Assembly (NCBI GenBank): GCA_965153355.1
Contig: OZ231126.1
Coordinates: 3,100,001-3,164,000 of the forward strand
DNA length: 64,000 bases
Origin: Flaccisagitta enflata
Taxonomy: Eukaryota > Chaetognatha > Sagittoidea > Aphragmophora
Reading direction: 5' to 3'
The stretch's first letter is position 1, and each line of letters starts with the position of its first letter. This document shows, piece by piece, positions 10,223 through 23,168 of the stretch. Made by a program: the position numbers and the translations under genes. The notes under the pieces were generated by a model. The model did no database searches and was not told where the DNA came from. It worked only from the letters and a program-made list of their open reading frames with translations.

Positions 10223-10559
10223 GTGGTCGTAGCTGTTGTCTATTGCAAGTTGGTTGGAAGTAGTGGATGCCCCCTCCTTGCAATCATTTTTTCATGCGTA
10301 GCTCCGGATGTAATGGTTTGTTGGGTGTCAATAATTGTTGGTGTTGTTGCTGAGTCACAGTGGCTCCGTTGTAGCTGCTGTTGCCAAGAATCCAGCGCCG
10401 CGAGCTCAAGTAAAGCTGCTTCAGTTGCTCTAAATGGTCCTTTGTCGTGAACATCACCCAAATTTTGTCCATACAGTCTCGCTCTTTAAATCGACTAATT
10501 CCTCCAGCTGATAAATTAGGAAGATGAATGAGAAGTGTTGCATGTTGTGCGTATGTCTC

Positions 10560-10591
10560 TCTCGTTTTTTTTACCTTTCTTTCTTTCTCTC

Positions 10592-10640
<49 letters not shown>

Positions 10641-10759
10641 GAGTCAGAGACACAGACATACAACAGGAGCACAGACACACGCACGAGCGCGTGCACATAC
10701 CCACACACACACACGCATGGAACTTGAATCGTATACTAATTACTATGTAGGAACACACA

Positions 10760-10790
<31 letters not shown>

Positions 10791-10840
10791 GTGCATGCAC
10801 AGACGCACGCATGCACATACACCTGAACACCTTTAGCTGG
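10560..10840. repeat. (CT)n then (CA)n compound microsatellite
   Basis: TTTCTCTC runs to 10630, then CACACA with interruptions and ACGCATGCAC units to about 10820. Confidence 0.9.
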
Positions 10841-10997
10841 AATTGCCGGGAGGCCGACGCCCGACGAATGTTGCCCCGGTTGCTGCTATGTTCATGAAAT
10901 TTTCCAACTTCCTTTCTCCATCTAACAAATGAAAATGTTGAATATTGACGAGTGTTGTACGTATGCATAAATATCATTTCTAACATGCAATTTTTCA

Positions 10998-11000
10998 TCG

Positions 11001-11068
<68 letters not shown>

Positions 11069-11220
11069 CTCTCTCTCGCACGCACGCACGCACGCACGCA
11101 CGCATGCCCACACAAGCATGCACACACAAGCAAGCACACACAAGCACGCACACACAAGCACGCACACAGACAAGCAAAAACACGCGCATAAGCGTGCTTG
11201 AGCACGCATATGTACACGCA
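10998..11220. repeat. (CTTT)n then (GCAC)n compound microsatellite
   Basis: TTTC units to 11066, then CGCACGCACG and CACACAAGCA units. Confidence 0.9.
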
Positions 11221-11577
11221 TACCGTATTTCCTATAATTAGCGCCCCTCCTCTAATTAGAGCCCCCCCCCTCATTTGATAAAGTTAATTTCATTTCCAAG
11301 AAACTTCTTGATTATTCTTAGCTTTAGAAATATCAGGTTTTCAATGTTTTTTTATCTTTTTTTTGCTTGTTTTGCATTTTGCCTACTTCCTTTGTAGATC
11401 TTTCATTTGAATGCACATTCCATATGTATTTTAACCAATATTTACTGTTTAATTCTATTATTCAACATTTTATTCTCTTTCACACACTGAAGAGGGGGCG
11501 TTAATTAGAAGGTAGAAAGGCAATGTCATTTTTGAATTTTGCAAGCGCCCCGGGCGCTAATTAGAAGAAATACGGTA
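11221..11577. mobile_element. MITE with ACCGTATTTC termini, second copy
   Basis: TACCGTATTTCCTATAATTA at the left; AATTAGAAGAAATACGGTA at the right. GCGCCCC sits inside both ends, as at 4404-4673, but the inner sequence differs. Confidence 0.65.
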
Positions 11578-11816
11578 TATACATGCATATGTTCACGCGC
11601 CTGAACGGTCTAGCAAGTCTCCTACCTTTTATCTTTTCTCCTTGGCATTCGTTTGCTCGAGTCTTCCGTTCAATTGTGACGCACATCCCGCGGCTACTTT
11701 TTTCCTCCGAGCAATGACGGTACCTAGCGGAGATATTGTAACATGACACAAATTCGTTCGTATCAGCGTTTATCTTTCAGTTTGCAATTGCATGCCCGTG
11801 TCTGTCTCTTTGAGCG

Positions 11817-11831
11817 CTCTCTCTCTCTCTA

Positions 11832-11930
<99 letters not shown>

Positions 11931-11958
11931 CTCTCTCTCTGGCTCTCTCTCTCTCTCA
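11817..11958. repeat. (CT)n microsatellite
   Basis: About 140 bp of CT with rare TTT and GG interruptions. Confidence 0.95.
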
Positions 11959-12772
11959 TTATTGTCAATTTCGCGTATCATAATTGTTGTGTTTTGTTAC
12001 CGGCGATGAGCGCAGCCGGTGGTGATTTCTGATGACTTCCGCAGGCCAAGAATACAGTTTGGAGCCGCAAAACAGTGTAATTAGCTTTCAGTTTCGTCAA
12101 TCCATGGTTGGCCAGAGAGTCAATGTCCCTTCGATACGACTTTCTTCTTCAAAATGTCGCTTGAGCCCAATGCGACGGTATATGAGTGAAGTTTGTTTTT
12201 TGTAGAATACGGGAGTCTTAACAGGAGAATTCCAGACCAGTTATTTTCTTAAGAAAAAAAATAAAAACTTCTTCGCGTGTCCTGGCGGACCGAGATTAGT
12301 CAACAAGCAGCAAAAGTAAGGCGATCATGTTCTGGCCCTTGTTTACCGATATGCACCACACCATGCGCAATCACAAAACAACCTGAGAACTAGAAGGAAA
12401 AGTTCATGAGATTTTATCATCTATAGTCGTGCCAACCCTACCTTTCCCATAGTAAAGTATAGGAGCTTCCTCTTCCTCTTCCTTCTCCCTATTCATTACA
12501 ATGTAAATAAGTGGTGTGGCACGACTGTAAATGATATGGTGTGACTCCTTTTTCCTTTCAAATGTGTTTATATATCGTTTTTGTGCACACTTTGGTCATA
12601 TGTCCGACTGGCATTTCCAAAGTTCGTTGTTACCGACCCCCCCAGCCTATAAGGCAATTAACTTACTGTCCCATGAGAGATTTTGTTATTTCTATACTGG
12701 CAATAAGGCAGCTTCACTAAAAGGCATAATTTTGCTCAGTCCCTTGAAATGCGGTCTAGTGAAGCGCAACTG

Positions 12773-12896
12773 TATGACTTTGCAGTTATAGAACGATATG
12801 CTTCGGCTTATAATCATTGATACAAAATAACCGCGTTATCTGCTAAATCATAAAGTCAAAACATTTGCGCATGGATGTCATTTCTTCTTATTTTTA

Positions 12897-12929
<33 letters not shown>

Positions 12930-13640
12930 TTTTGTTACTTACGTGAGATAATTTCTGATCATAGAAAAAGCACATCTTGATTCTGATGTGATTGGAGGCT
13001 TCTCTGGAACCACCTCAAGCGCAACTGTGTTTTGATGGTCACAAATTTTGTCTGACATTGCGCGCTGTGGCCTTTTCTTGGACCAAATAATCGGAACAAT
13101 TTTTGTCTTATCTTGTTTTCAACTACCTGAAGATGCTTTCAAAAAATTTGATTTATACTATTATTGATTATTAGAATTGATGATATTAATATCAATCAAT
13201 TTGATATCATTAATATCATAGTATTAACAACCGTCGATTGGAAAGACAAAATGTGGAAAACAGCGATCAATTTGTCGTCCCTCTGCCATTGGAAGTAAAA
13301 GAGGTGTGACATTGCATTTGATGGATAATTCATTTGGGTGTGCCATTTTTCATTAGTTCTTTTGATCTGACCCCTCGAATCGAAGAATAAATAGATAGAA
13401 ATTATATGTATGTTAGTGTTTTGTTTGTTTTTTTTTTTTTTTGTTTTTTTTTTCTTTTTTTGATGTTTTGTTACATGCTACACAATACTAAAAGCTATTT
13501 TTTGTTGGTTGGTAGGTCAGTCTTTTGGTTGAACGGTCAGTCAACCAGCTAGGTGACCTGCCTATTGTTCTTTTTTTTTACTCTTATTATTAAGTCTTTT
13601 TTTGTCAAGATCTCCAACGGATGTCTTGTTTTTTTCATCA
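12773..13640. other. AT-rich unassigned sequence with T tracts
   Basis: No gene seen. Poly-T runs at 12905-12930 and 13420-13460; an ATTAATATC-rich palindromic patch at 13165-13230. Confidence 0.4.
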
Positions 13641-13714
13641 GTTTCATTCATTCATTCATTCATTCATTCATTCATTCATTCATTCATTCATTCATTCATT
13701 CATTCATTCATTCA
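13640..13714. repeat. (ATTC)n microsatellite
   Basis: About 18 ATTC units. Confidence 0.95.
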
Positions 13715-13850
13715 TACAAACATACAGGTGGTTAGTTAATATTGTTTTTATAAGGGCGCTCAATTACTTGTTAACTATCATATTATCTTATATACTAAAG
13801 AAAGAAGAATGGGGGCATCCTCTGAATCACGAATTTCATGCTTAAGTTAG

Positions 13851-13902
13851 AGTTATTTCCACTGAAGCACACCCTAGTGCTTCAGTGGACTGAGAAATAA
13901 CT
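13851..13902. repeat. Short perfect-stem inverted repeat
   Basis: AGTTATTTC-CACTGAAGCAC faces GTGCTTCAGTG ... GAAATAACT around a 6-nt loop. The core CCACTGAAGCAC/GTGCTTCAGTGG returns at 14467-14500. Confidence 0.8.
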
Positions 13903-14466
13903 AGTGTTTTTTGCAATTCGAGTTTCAGTGGAATCGAACATAACTGATTTTGTCACAGTAGATCAAAGTTATCTTTTTAGCCAAATAAATCAATAAATCC
14001 ACTGTTTTTTTTTCTTTACTTAAGTGTACTTACTAAGTATATGAAAATTGAAACAATATCCCTCACTATACTCAATCTAAACAAATGGAAAAGGGCCTTG
14101 TGAACCCTCACCGGCTAGTGACTCCTTACATCACTCCTAGTTTTCTACAAAACAGAACCTGGAAAATCTGTAAATACCAAAAAGAGAAGATGTTTTGACA
14201 TCAACTTAGTTATTATCCCTTAAAAAAAATTGCAGGTGAGAAAATTTTTTAATTTGACAACATAAAACTTTAAATGATAGTTAAAAAATCAACAATAAAA
14301 ACAATATTCATAAGGTAAAAATTTGGAGATATTTGAAGATGAAAAAAAAAATTTTGTTTCAATTCAAAAAAATCAAATTAGTTTCTTACTTCTCTGAAAT
14401 ATTTGCACTCAGTCATTGCTGTATAAAAAGAGGTCAAGAATCAATCCACTAAAGCACGAATTTCAA
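13903..14466. other. AT-rich unassigned sequence between two palindromes
   Basis: No coding signal. Fragments such as TTTCAGTGGAATCG repeat the palindrome core. Confidence 0.35.
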
Positions 14467-14500
14467 TTCCACTGAAGCACGAAGTAGTGCTTCAGTGGAA
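14467..14500. repeat. Short palindrome, second copy of the GTGCTTCAGTGG motif
   Basis: TTCCACTGAAGCAC and GTGCTTCAGTGGAA are exact 14-bp complements separated by 6 nt. Confidence 0.8.
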
Positions 14501-15044
14501 TAGGCCTTGACTGGCCTTATTTTTAGATCAGAGTTCGTGATTCAGTGAATAGGCTAGAAGAATGTTTGAAGAAAGTTTTGGATTAATACAAATTCTGGGG
14601 TTAGTAACTTTTATCAATCAGACCCAAAAAAAAGGTAATATCATATCATATCATTTTAGACATTAGTTCTTAGCGAAGGATACCTCAGATTAGACTTAAT
14701 TTTGAATATTGGCTGACCCAATTGATTCTTGTTATGTGCTATATTTGTCTAGCCTGTTGGCTTTCGGAGTGGCATGCTCCTTTGTATTTGTTTGGTGTGT
14801 GTTTCGTCCCGGCCGTTCCCAACTGGAGAATCTATTTTCCAGCTCAGAATCATCACTTGGTCGGTTGCTTTAATAATACAATGGTTGATTCGATAATACC
14901 TTGGTTGGTTTGATAACATGTTGGTTGGTTTGTTGGTTGGATCATTTCAAATCATTTCAATCAAACTCTACGAATTCATCCTATTCTTTGTCTCCTACAG
15001 CGAATATATAGAATTTATAGTCTCTTGGAAATTGAAATGATGTA
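14501..15044. other. Unassigned AT-rich sequence
   Basis: No gene seen; TTGGTTGGTTTGATAA-like units at 14880-14945. Confidence 0.35.
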
Positions 15045-15635
15045 CTATATAGAGCAAAAGTATGGAAACACTTAAGTTAATGCATAGTTTATGCAAAAAT
15101 TTTCTATAAAAAAAACTTAAAAATATATCAGATATCTATTTAAACATCTTGGGGGTTCAACAAGTCATTGAGTATGGGTTTTTGAACATTTTCAAATAAA
15201 TGATAGAGATAAATGCATTATGTATCTTCCTTTCCATGAAAACTGTTTAGGATCATTCTTTAGTCCGTATTTTGTACTTTTTTAGCTTTTTTTGCAACCA
15301 CAGTGATTCAGTGGGGTTGGAATTAGCCAATAAAATACAATGAGTCCATGGCACTGTAGAAGGGACAAAAGATTAGATAATTCAATTTATCTTTAAAATC
15401 ATATTATCACTTGAAGCAGAAATCTCTTAATAAAAATTTATATATTATTCAGTTGAGGTACATGTTTTGTTTTGCTTGTCATTTCTTAACAGCTTGAGCT
15501 AGACAAATGCGGTTTGCGGCATTGAGTCAGAAACTTTAAGAAGTTTCAGAATCTCTCTGATTTTGATATAAACTTGTTATTTTAAGCAGAGTTATGGCTA
15601 TGAATTGCGTGTTTCCATACTTATGCTCTAGATAG
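15045..15635. mobile_element. TA-flanked MITE with CTATATAGAGCA termini
   Basis: CTATATAGAGCAAAAGTATG and the complementary CATACTTATGCTCTAGATAG bound 591 bp and are flanked by TA (15043-15044, 15636-15637). No coding capacity. Tc1/mariner-type by TSD. Confidence 0.75.
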
Positions 15636-15669
15636 TAAATCCAACAATGACAACAGCTCAAATCTTTTA

Positions 15670-15990
15670 GTCCCTTGTGATCGGTTTTTGCGGAACTTGG
15701 AAGCGGTAGACCACTCCCGATTTGATGTGTGGAATAGCTATACCAGAATTTTCACTCATTCATGTCTGGGCATCGGGTACCGCTAACCATGTGCGGTCCT
15801 TGGATTACTTGTTAGACTCTCCCAGCGGCGATCATTTTTACACATGAATTGTAAATTGAAAGTGGAAGCAGAAGCAAAAGCGGAAGCGGAAGCAAAATCG
15901 GAAGCGGAAGCGGAAGCGGAAGCGGAAGCGGAAGCGGAAGCAAAAGCGGAAGCGGCATGAAAACCGACCATTTGCGCAGTTGCGGATCTT
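15670..15990. mobile_element. GGAAGC-satellite element, hAT-MITE relative, diverged
   Basis: TTGGAAGCGGTAGACCACTC at the left and GGCATGAAAACCGACCATTT at the right match the layout of 8562-8697. The interior is about 20 GGAAGC hexamers (15860-15955). A fragment CATCGGGTACCGCTAACCAT (15770) looks like an F3 end. Confidence 0.55.
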
Positions 15991-16380
15991 TCATGACTGT
16001 AACCCTCTAATTTGGGGTGGTAACTCGTCTAAATTCAATAAAGAGTTTGCTATAGCAATGAAAATGACACTTTGTGATGTGTTTATGCATCATAGGTTAA
16101 TTCCATCCAGGTTAGGCAAAAAAAAAAAACATTGGATTTCTACAGTATGCTTGTTTTCGTTTGCAACTTTACAGGAGAACGTAATTCAAAAAATATTTAA
16201 GATAATTAAATTCTGAAAAAAGCTCTAAAAAGATCAGGAAAATACATTTTATGATATATCAGTCAAAGGATCTCTTTAGAGACAATTGATACTCTTAACA
16301 TTAAAGGAACCATAAAACTTACTTGACAAATTGGCAAATTGATAAATTTGGCAAAATTTGACAAATGGACTGTTTATCTT
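15990..16380. other. Unassigned sequence
   Basis: AT-rich with TTGACAAATTGGCAAATTG-like short repeats near 16320-16370. No gene recognised. Confidence 0.35.
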
Positions 16381-16394
16381 GAAATTTTTCTTAT

Positions 16395-16690
16395 TTCCAA
16401 ACGGTTTGAGCTACAGATGCCAGATTGGTCTCAAATGAAAGATAATTTGGAGTAGTTTTTAAGTCTTCTTAAAACTAAGCTCTGATTTGATGTCTTGAAT
16501 ACATTTTCCACACTATCAGCAGGAACTCTTGCTAGAATTTCAAAAAAGATCCCATTTCTTTAACATTTTCTATGATACATGTTTCAAAATAGGTTTCTTT
16601 CTTTTTATTTTCTAAAACTACATCAAATTTTCTTTCATTTGAGACCAACCTAGTATCTGTAGGTCAAATTGTTTAGAAATCTAAAGAAAA
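16395..16690. repeat. Inverted repeat around a GAGCTACAGATGCC motif
   Basis: TTTGAGCTACAGATGCCAGA with CTCAAATGAAAG at the left is mirrored at 16625-16675. The motif reappears at 54845-54885 and, in variant form, at 15490-15510 and 54340-54375. Confidence 0.6.
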
Positions 16691-16894
16691 ACAGTACATC
16701 TCAAAACATTAAAAATAGTCAAATATGCCTTACAACTAACAATAAGATAATTGGATCAAATTTTCATTAAAAAGTCTTAGGAGTTTTATATCATGAAATG
16801 TATTTTCAATATTTTTCAGTATCTTTTTTTAGAAATAGATAATCTCTACAACTTTTGGAGTTATGTCGTCATGAAATGTTGCAAACAAAAACAA

Positions 16895-17158
16895 TCATAC
16901 TGTAGTTGAGTTTCCCCCTCCCCTCTAAAATAAAAGGGTTTGGAGATGGGGAAAAAAATTAAAAGCTAGAAAAGAAGAAAAAAAAATTTTTGAAGATTTA
17001 ACACTTTTGATGGTTCTAAAAAGTGACATTTGATAACTACAACACAATTTGATACTATTCAAACTCAAATTTTACCATATGCTGTATGGGGTAGAAAATC
17101 AAACAATTCTTCGACCGGCCGGAAAAGAAAATCAGGGGGAATGAAAAAAAGCCACTCA
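16895..17158. mobile_element. MITE family J copy 1 (GGGGTGTATA termini)
   Basis: Left CTGTAGTTGAGTTTCCCC; right, inverted, CAGGGGTGTATAAAGTTGAG. Shares the CCATCTCC/GGAGATGGGG block with 54963-55282. Confidence 0.55.
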
Positions 17159-17230
17159 ACTTTATACACCCCTGATTAGCGGTCTTTACCTCCAAGGGTC
17201 ATCTCTACTATTCATTAATGTAAAATTACG

Positions 17231-17405
17231 CGAAAGAATGCCCTCAAATTCAAAACAACTTTCTGACAGACGGATGGACGGATGGAAGGACGGATGAATG
17301 GACGGACAGACGTAAAAATGGTCGGACTGATGGATAGACTGATGGACTGATGGACGGACAAACGGATGGATGGACCAACGGACGGATGGACGGGCGGACA
17401 GGGTT
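17231..17405. repeat. (GGAC/GGAT)n tetranucleotide region
   Basis: GACGGATGGACGGATGGA-type units, like the interior of F1 elements but without clear ends. ATTACGCGAAAG at the left may be a decayed F1 edge. Confidence 0.6.
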
Positions 17406-17514
17406 GCAGGTTTTTTGTTGATGAGAGAGTCACATCATTTGAAACAAGCCCAACAGGTCAACAATCGCGTGCTCCATTTAACAAGTACACACACAACTAC
17501 ATGCATACACACTG

Positions 17515-17665
17515 CTTCCTTCCTTCCTCCCTTCTTTCCTCCCTCCCTTTCTTCCTCCCTTCCTTCCTCACTCCCTTCCCTTCTGTCTCCCTTCCTCCCT
17601 CCCTTCTTTCCCTCCTTTCTCCTCCCTTTCTTCCTTCCTCCCTCCCTCCCTCCCTACCTTCCTTC
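17515..17665. repeat. (CCTT)n/(CCCT)n pyrimidine repeat
   Basis: CTTCCTTCCTCCC-type units; explains Pro/Ser/Leu-rich open frames. Confidence 0.9.
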
Positions 17666-18066
17666 AGAAAAAAACAACTTATTTTACCTTATAATACTCC
17701 AAATTTTATCACTTTCACTTTGAAGAGCCTTCATGAGAAGGCCATCCTATTTCGTCAATCTAGAGAGGGTGACTGATCAATCATAATTGGCTGCATTTTC
17801 CATAAGTGTCATTGGCTCCCTTTTCCAAAAGGGTCATTGATTCGGAAACCTGAACATTATCATTTAGGTCGTAACCTTTTTTCCTAAAATACCAGACAAT
17901 TGATGAAACCTGCTTCTAACTAAACTTTCTATGATTCTCTCTATCTTCAAAAAAACCTGTTTAACTTTCAAATCATTGATTCAAATTCATAAAAGTCGGA
18001 ACAGAAGAAAAGACAAGGAATGGAAATTTTTATTTAATGAGGTAGAATCAACAAAACATCAATTTA
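17666..18066. other. Unassigned AT-rich sequence
   Basis: No gene or repeat recognised. Confidence 0.35.
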
Positions 18067-18067
18067 T

Positions 18068-18319
<252 letters not shown>

Positions 18320-18374
18320 TCAGAGTGAGAGAGAGCCTCTTTCCTTCTCAAAAAAAAAACATCTAAAACGCTCA

Positions 18375-18522
18375 TTTTTAGTCGCGGACACGCGACTCTA
18401 CACCTTGCCGTGTCGGTCGGTCGGTCGGTCCGTCCCGTAACGTTTTTAAATTCCGAGCGTTTTTTGCACTACTGCTCCTGCCCGACCGTCCGCGACTGTA
18501 TTGCCGTGTATCCGGCCTTGTT
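18375..18522 (+). mobile_element. F1 hairpin-ended short element
   Basis: TTTTTA, hairpin GTCGCGGACACGCGAC, GGTCGGTCGGTCGGTC, CTGCCCGACCGTCCGCGAC, end GTATCCGGCCTTGTT. A (CT)n tract starts right at its right end. Confidence 0.8.
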
Positions 18523-18614
18523 CTTTCTCTCTCTTCCTCTCTTTCTTTCTCATTCTCTCTCTTTCTTTCTCTCTCATTCTGTTTCTCCGTCTCTTTCTGC
18601 TATTCTTTCTCATT

Positions 18615-18712
<98 letters not shown>

Positions 18713-18745
18713 TTCTCACTCAATCACTAACTCACTCTCTCTCTC
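18522..18745. repeat. (CT)n microsatellite
   Basis: Starts imperfectly with TTTCTCATTC units and becomes pure CT at about 18620-18700. Confidence 0.95.
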
Positions 18746-18989
18746 AATGCATGGATACTGAATTCTTACTGCTTTCTTACCGCTTGGTTACTGCTTGCTT
18801 ACCGCGTTGTTACAACTTGATAACTGCTTGGTTACTGCTATACTGCTTGAATATAATCCACAACTCGATGTCAGAAAGGACTGTTCAAGAGATCAAAGCT
18901 GGCTGTGATATGAATCAAGTCAATTCATTCTAACACATCAAAGCCACTTTGACGTAATCAACATCCAATTATCGAGTTGGGATCACTTT

Positions 18990-18991
18990 TT

Positions 18992-19032
<41 letters not shown>

Positions 19033-19043
19033 GCTGTTGTTGC

Positions 19044-19077
<34 letters not shown>

Positions 19078-19120
19078 ATTGTTATTTTTGTTGTATTTTT
19101 TTGTTGTTGTTGTTGTTTTG
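18990..19120. repeat. (GTT)n microsatellite
   Basis: About 35 GTT units with a few GCT and ATT changes. Confidence 0.95.
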
Positions 19121-20017
<897 letters not shown>

Positions 20018-20260
20018 CGAATGCTGATTCGGGAGATCCTTGAAGGGTTTTTAACATTTTTATCGAATTGGTTTTGGTTTTTCCTTTTTAGTTTTTTTGG
20101 GGTCCATTACAAATTTGAATAAAGACTTATCACGTTCATTATCTTTTTTCGTTCATTTTGTGTTTCGTTGTAGATTTCTTTTTTTTTTTTTTTTTTTTAT
20201 CTCTGTTTTGTTTTTTTTCGATGCTCGGCAAACGCTTGCTATGAAAGGCAGAGTAGTAAG

Positions 20261-20900
20261 ATGAATTCTGATGTCGTTTATGGTGTCATCTCACTACCCA
20301 TGTCTTTCACGGCACACGCAGCAAAGATGAATTCTGATGTAGTTTATGGCGTCATCTCATTACCCATTTCTTTCACAGCACACGCAGTAAAGATAAATTC
20401 TGATGTCGTTTATGGCGTCATCTCTCTACCTATGTCTTCCACAGCACATGCAGCAAAGATGAATTCTGATATTGTTTTTGGTGTCATCTCACTACCTGTG
20501 TCTTTCATGGCACACGCAGCAAAGATGAATTTTGATGTTGTTAATGGCGTCATCTCACTACCCATGTTTTTCACGGCACATGCAGCAAAGATGAATTCTG
20601 ATATCAGTTGTGGTGTCATCTCTCTACCCATGTCTTTCACAGCACACGCAGCAAAGATGAATTCTGATATTGATTCTTGTATCATCTCACTGTCCATGTC
20701 TTTCACGGCAGGCGCAGCTAAAATGAATTCTGATATTGTTTCTGGTGTCATTTCACTACTCACGTCTTTCACGGCACATGCAGCAAAGATAATGTCATTT
20801 ATATTGTCATCTCGCTACCCATGTTGTTCACGGCACATGCAGCAAAAAAAATGTTGTTTATGGTGTCATCACACTACCCATGTCTCTCACGGCACACGCA
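20261..20900 (+). repeat. 66-bp tandem array (about 10 units), open in frame
   Basis: Eight units of exactly 66 bp start at 20261 and each encodes a variant of MNSDVVYGVISLPMSFTAHA plus two residues. Two shorter, frame-shifted units follow. The opposite strand is also open across most units. No signal peptide or flanking exon is seen, and changes hit all codon positions. Most likely a minisatellite whose length is a multiple of three; a secreted repeat protein is less likely. Confidence 0.75.
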
Positions 20901-20935
20901 GCAAAGATGAAAATTGTAGGAAGCAGCAAACATGA

Positions 20936-21770
20936 TGATCATTTGGTGGTACAAGCAGCAAACAAGATGATCGTTTGATAGTTGTGTACTAACAGCAAAC
21001 ATGACAATCGTTTGATGATAATTGGACTTAATTCGTTTTGATGGTATAATCAGCAAAGATGATAATTGCAACTTATTTGTTTAAACTTCCAAGCAGCACG
21101 GTACTACGATTGCGCTTGATTCGATTGACAATATAACAGCAAGATGATTGTACTTAGTAGCAAGAAATTATGATGCATTTAGTAAAAAGTATATGCCTAA
21201 GGAATTCTGATAGTGTTTCAAAAGACCATATTTTAGGTATGTATGTGTATGTAATGGAAGCTTACACTGTATAAATGTCCATATTATTTCCGGATTTTTT
21301 TTAATTTCTGTTTCCTTTTGATTAAGTGTATGAGTTTTATGTAGGATGAATTGTTGCACATGTCACGTAGCAAAACAGCACATGATTTGTATGATGGTAA
21401 AAATCACAGAAACAATGGTTTGATTCTAAAACCCGCTATCTCGGTCCGTCGATCGGTTGGTCCATTTGTCGGTTAGTAGCAAAAGGCTTTTCTGGCGATT
21501 TTTAAAAAAAAATCATCTTAGATTTTGGACACTAAACAAAAATATTCTTTTTACAGAGATGCTACATAAAGAAATTGTCCAGAACCAACAATCAAGGTAA
21601 TTTCTCATAGTCATAGCACCCATGTCAAGTCGCCCAAAAAAAAAAAGATTGTTTAAGTGTTAGGGTAGAGAGGGTTAATTTGAATCACCAGGAGTTATAG
21701 GGGTCACCTACTTAGTTCGAAGAATCTGAGGAAAAAATTGGCAATTTTGTTGATCAAGGGAGATTTACAT
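20936..21770. other. Unassigned sequence with short repeats
   Basis: AGCAGCAAACATGATGATCA-like units continue to about 21170; a GGTCCGTCGATCGGTTGGTC run at 21440 resembles an F1 interior. No gene seen. Confidence 0.4.
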
Positions 21771-21771
21771 T

Positions 21772-22050
21772 TAGTTTAGATTTTCATTTAGTTTAGATTT
21801 ACATTTAGTTTAGATTTACATTTAGTTTAGATTTACATTTAGTTTAGGTTTATATTTATCAAGATTTACATTTACGGTTTAAATTTACATTTACATCGGC
21901 AATTTTGATGATCAAGGGAGATTTTGATTTTGGTATTTGTATGAGTTTTCTAGGATGAACTGTTGCACATGTCACATTTAGTTTAGATTTACATTCAGTT
22001 TAGATTTACATTTGATTTATACTTACATTTAGTTTAGATTTACATTTTGT
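21772..22050. repeat. 17-bp tandem repeat (TTTAGTTTAGATTTACA)
   Basis: About 10 units in two blocks (21772-21890 and 21978-22050), separated by a partial duplication of TATGAGTTTTCTAGGATGAA also seen near 21330. Confidence 0.8.
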
Positions 22051-22380
22051 TTGTCTATTTCTCGATGAAAACGGAAATTTTGCAGAAACTCATACTAGGG
22101 CTGAATAAAGTAGGTTACCATATTTACCACATTGCCCTCTGACAGGGATTAATACTGTCTGCACAGTTTAAGATACTGAATATAAGTTGACTTATTGTGA
22201 AACACACTCGCATCATTCCGTTATATGCCACCATGTGATTTGGTCAGAAGCCCCAAACTCCACTCGCATCATTCCGTCTTTGCCAATCATTTTTAGTTGC
22301 GTGAGTGATGCTTTCTTGGGTTTGTTTTAATCCACGCGATGATATGTTGTAATCCGAGGTCGCTGGTTCGAGCTGGTTCG

Positions 22381-22381
22381 G

Positions 22382-22470
<89 letters not shown>

Positions 22471-22644
22471 GCTGTCATTGTCGTTGTCGCTTTTATTGTC
22501 GCTTTTGTTGTTATTGTTATTTATTGTTGTTGTTGTTATTGTTGTTGTTTTTGTTGTTTATTGTTATTGTTTATTTATTGTTGTTGTTGTTGTCATCCTT
22601 TTATTTATTGTCATTTTGTCATTGTCGTTTCGTTGTCGTTGTCG

Positions 22645-22685
<41 letters not shown>

Positions 22686-22742
22686 GATGATTTGTTGTTG
22701 CTGTTGTTGATTTGTTGTTGCTGTTGTTGTTATCATTGTTGA
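22381..22742. repeat. (GTT)n microsatellite region
   Basis: A pure GTT tract (22381-22470), then degenerate ATT/GTC/GTT units, then another pure tract (22640-22686). Confidence 0.95.
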
Positions 22743-22937
22743 CCATGTAATTTCATCCATATTCTTTCTTTTCAATTTCAAAGGAACCTTTTGGTTATTG
22801 ACAAAATCGGCGTTTGTAAGTTTTCTTTCTTCATCAGAAAGAAAAACTTTTAATCTTGCCTGAGATAGAGACAGAGACGCTCTTAGGTGGTAAAGTGGTA
22901 AAGTGGTGAAGTGGTAAAGTAAAGGCTGTAGACGAGG

Positions 22938-23006
22938 AGGAGGAGGAGGAGGAGGAGGAGGAGTGGATCAAAAAAACAGAGAGGTATTAGCATGCGTTTG
23001 TGGCAT

Positions 23007-23100
<94 letters not shown>

Positions 23101-23105
23101 CAGAG

Positions 23106-23150
<45 letters not shown>

Positions 23151-23168
23151 GACACAGTGAGAGATAGA
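22938..23168. repeat. (GGA)n, (GA)n and (GACA)n compound repeats
   Basis: GGA units at 22938-22962, GA at 23012-23090, then GACA at 23110-23152. Confidence 0.95.

Larger units (their letters stand above)
9552..12772. mobile_element. TA-flanked 3.2-kb element with a large internal insertion
   Basis: Termini CAGTGGAGCACCGCTAGAGC and, inverted, CAGTTGCGCTTCACTAGACC lie next to TA (9550-9551 and 12773-12774). A subterminal inverted pair GGTCGGTATCAACC ... GTTACCGACCCCCCC is also present. The compact unit at 48943-49283 matches the two ends but lacks 9656-12352, so about 2.7 kb of mostly microsatellite DNA appears inserted here. Confidence 0.6.

Noticed and set aside
13553-13845. Phe-Ile-His-Ser repeat protein
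   Set aside because: Translation of an (ATTC)n tract; the same for 26016-26309.
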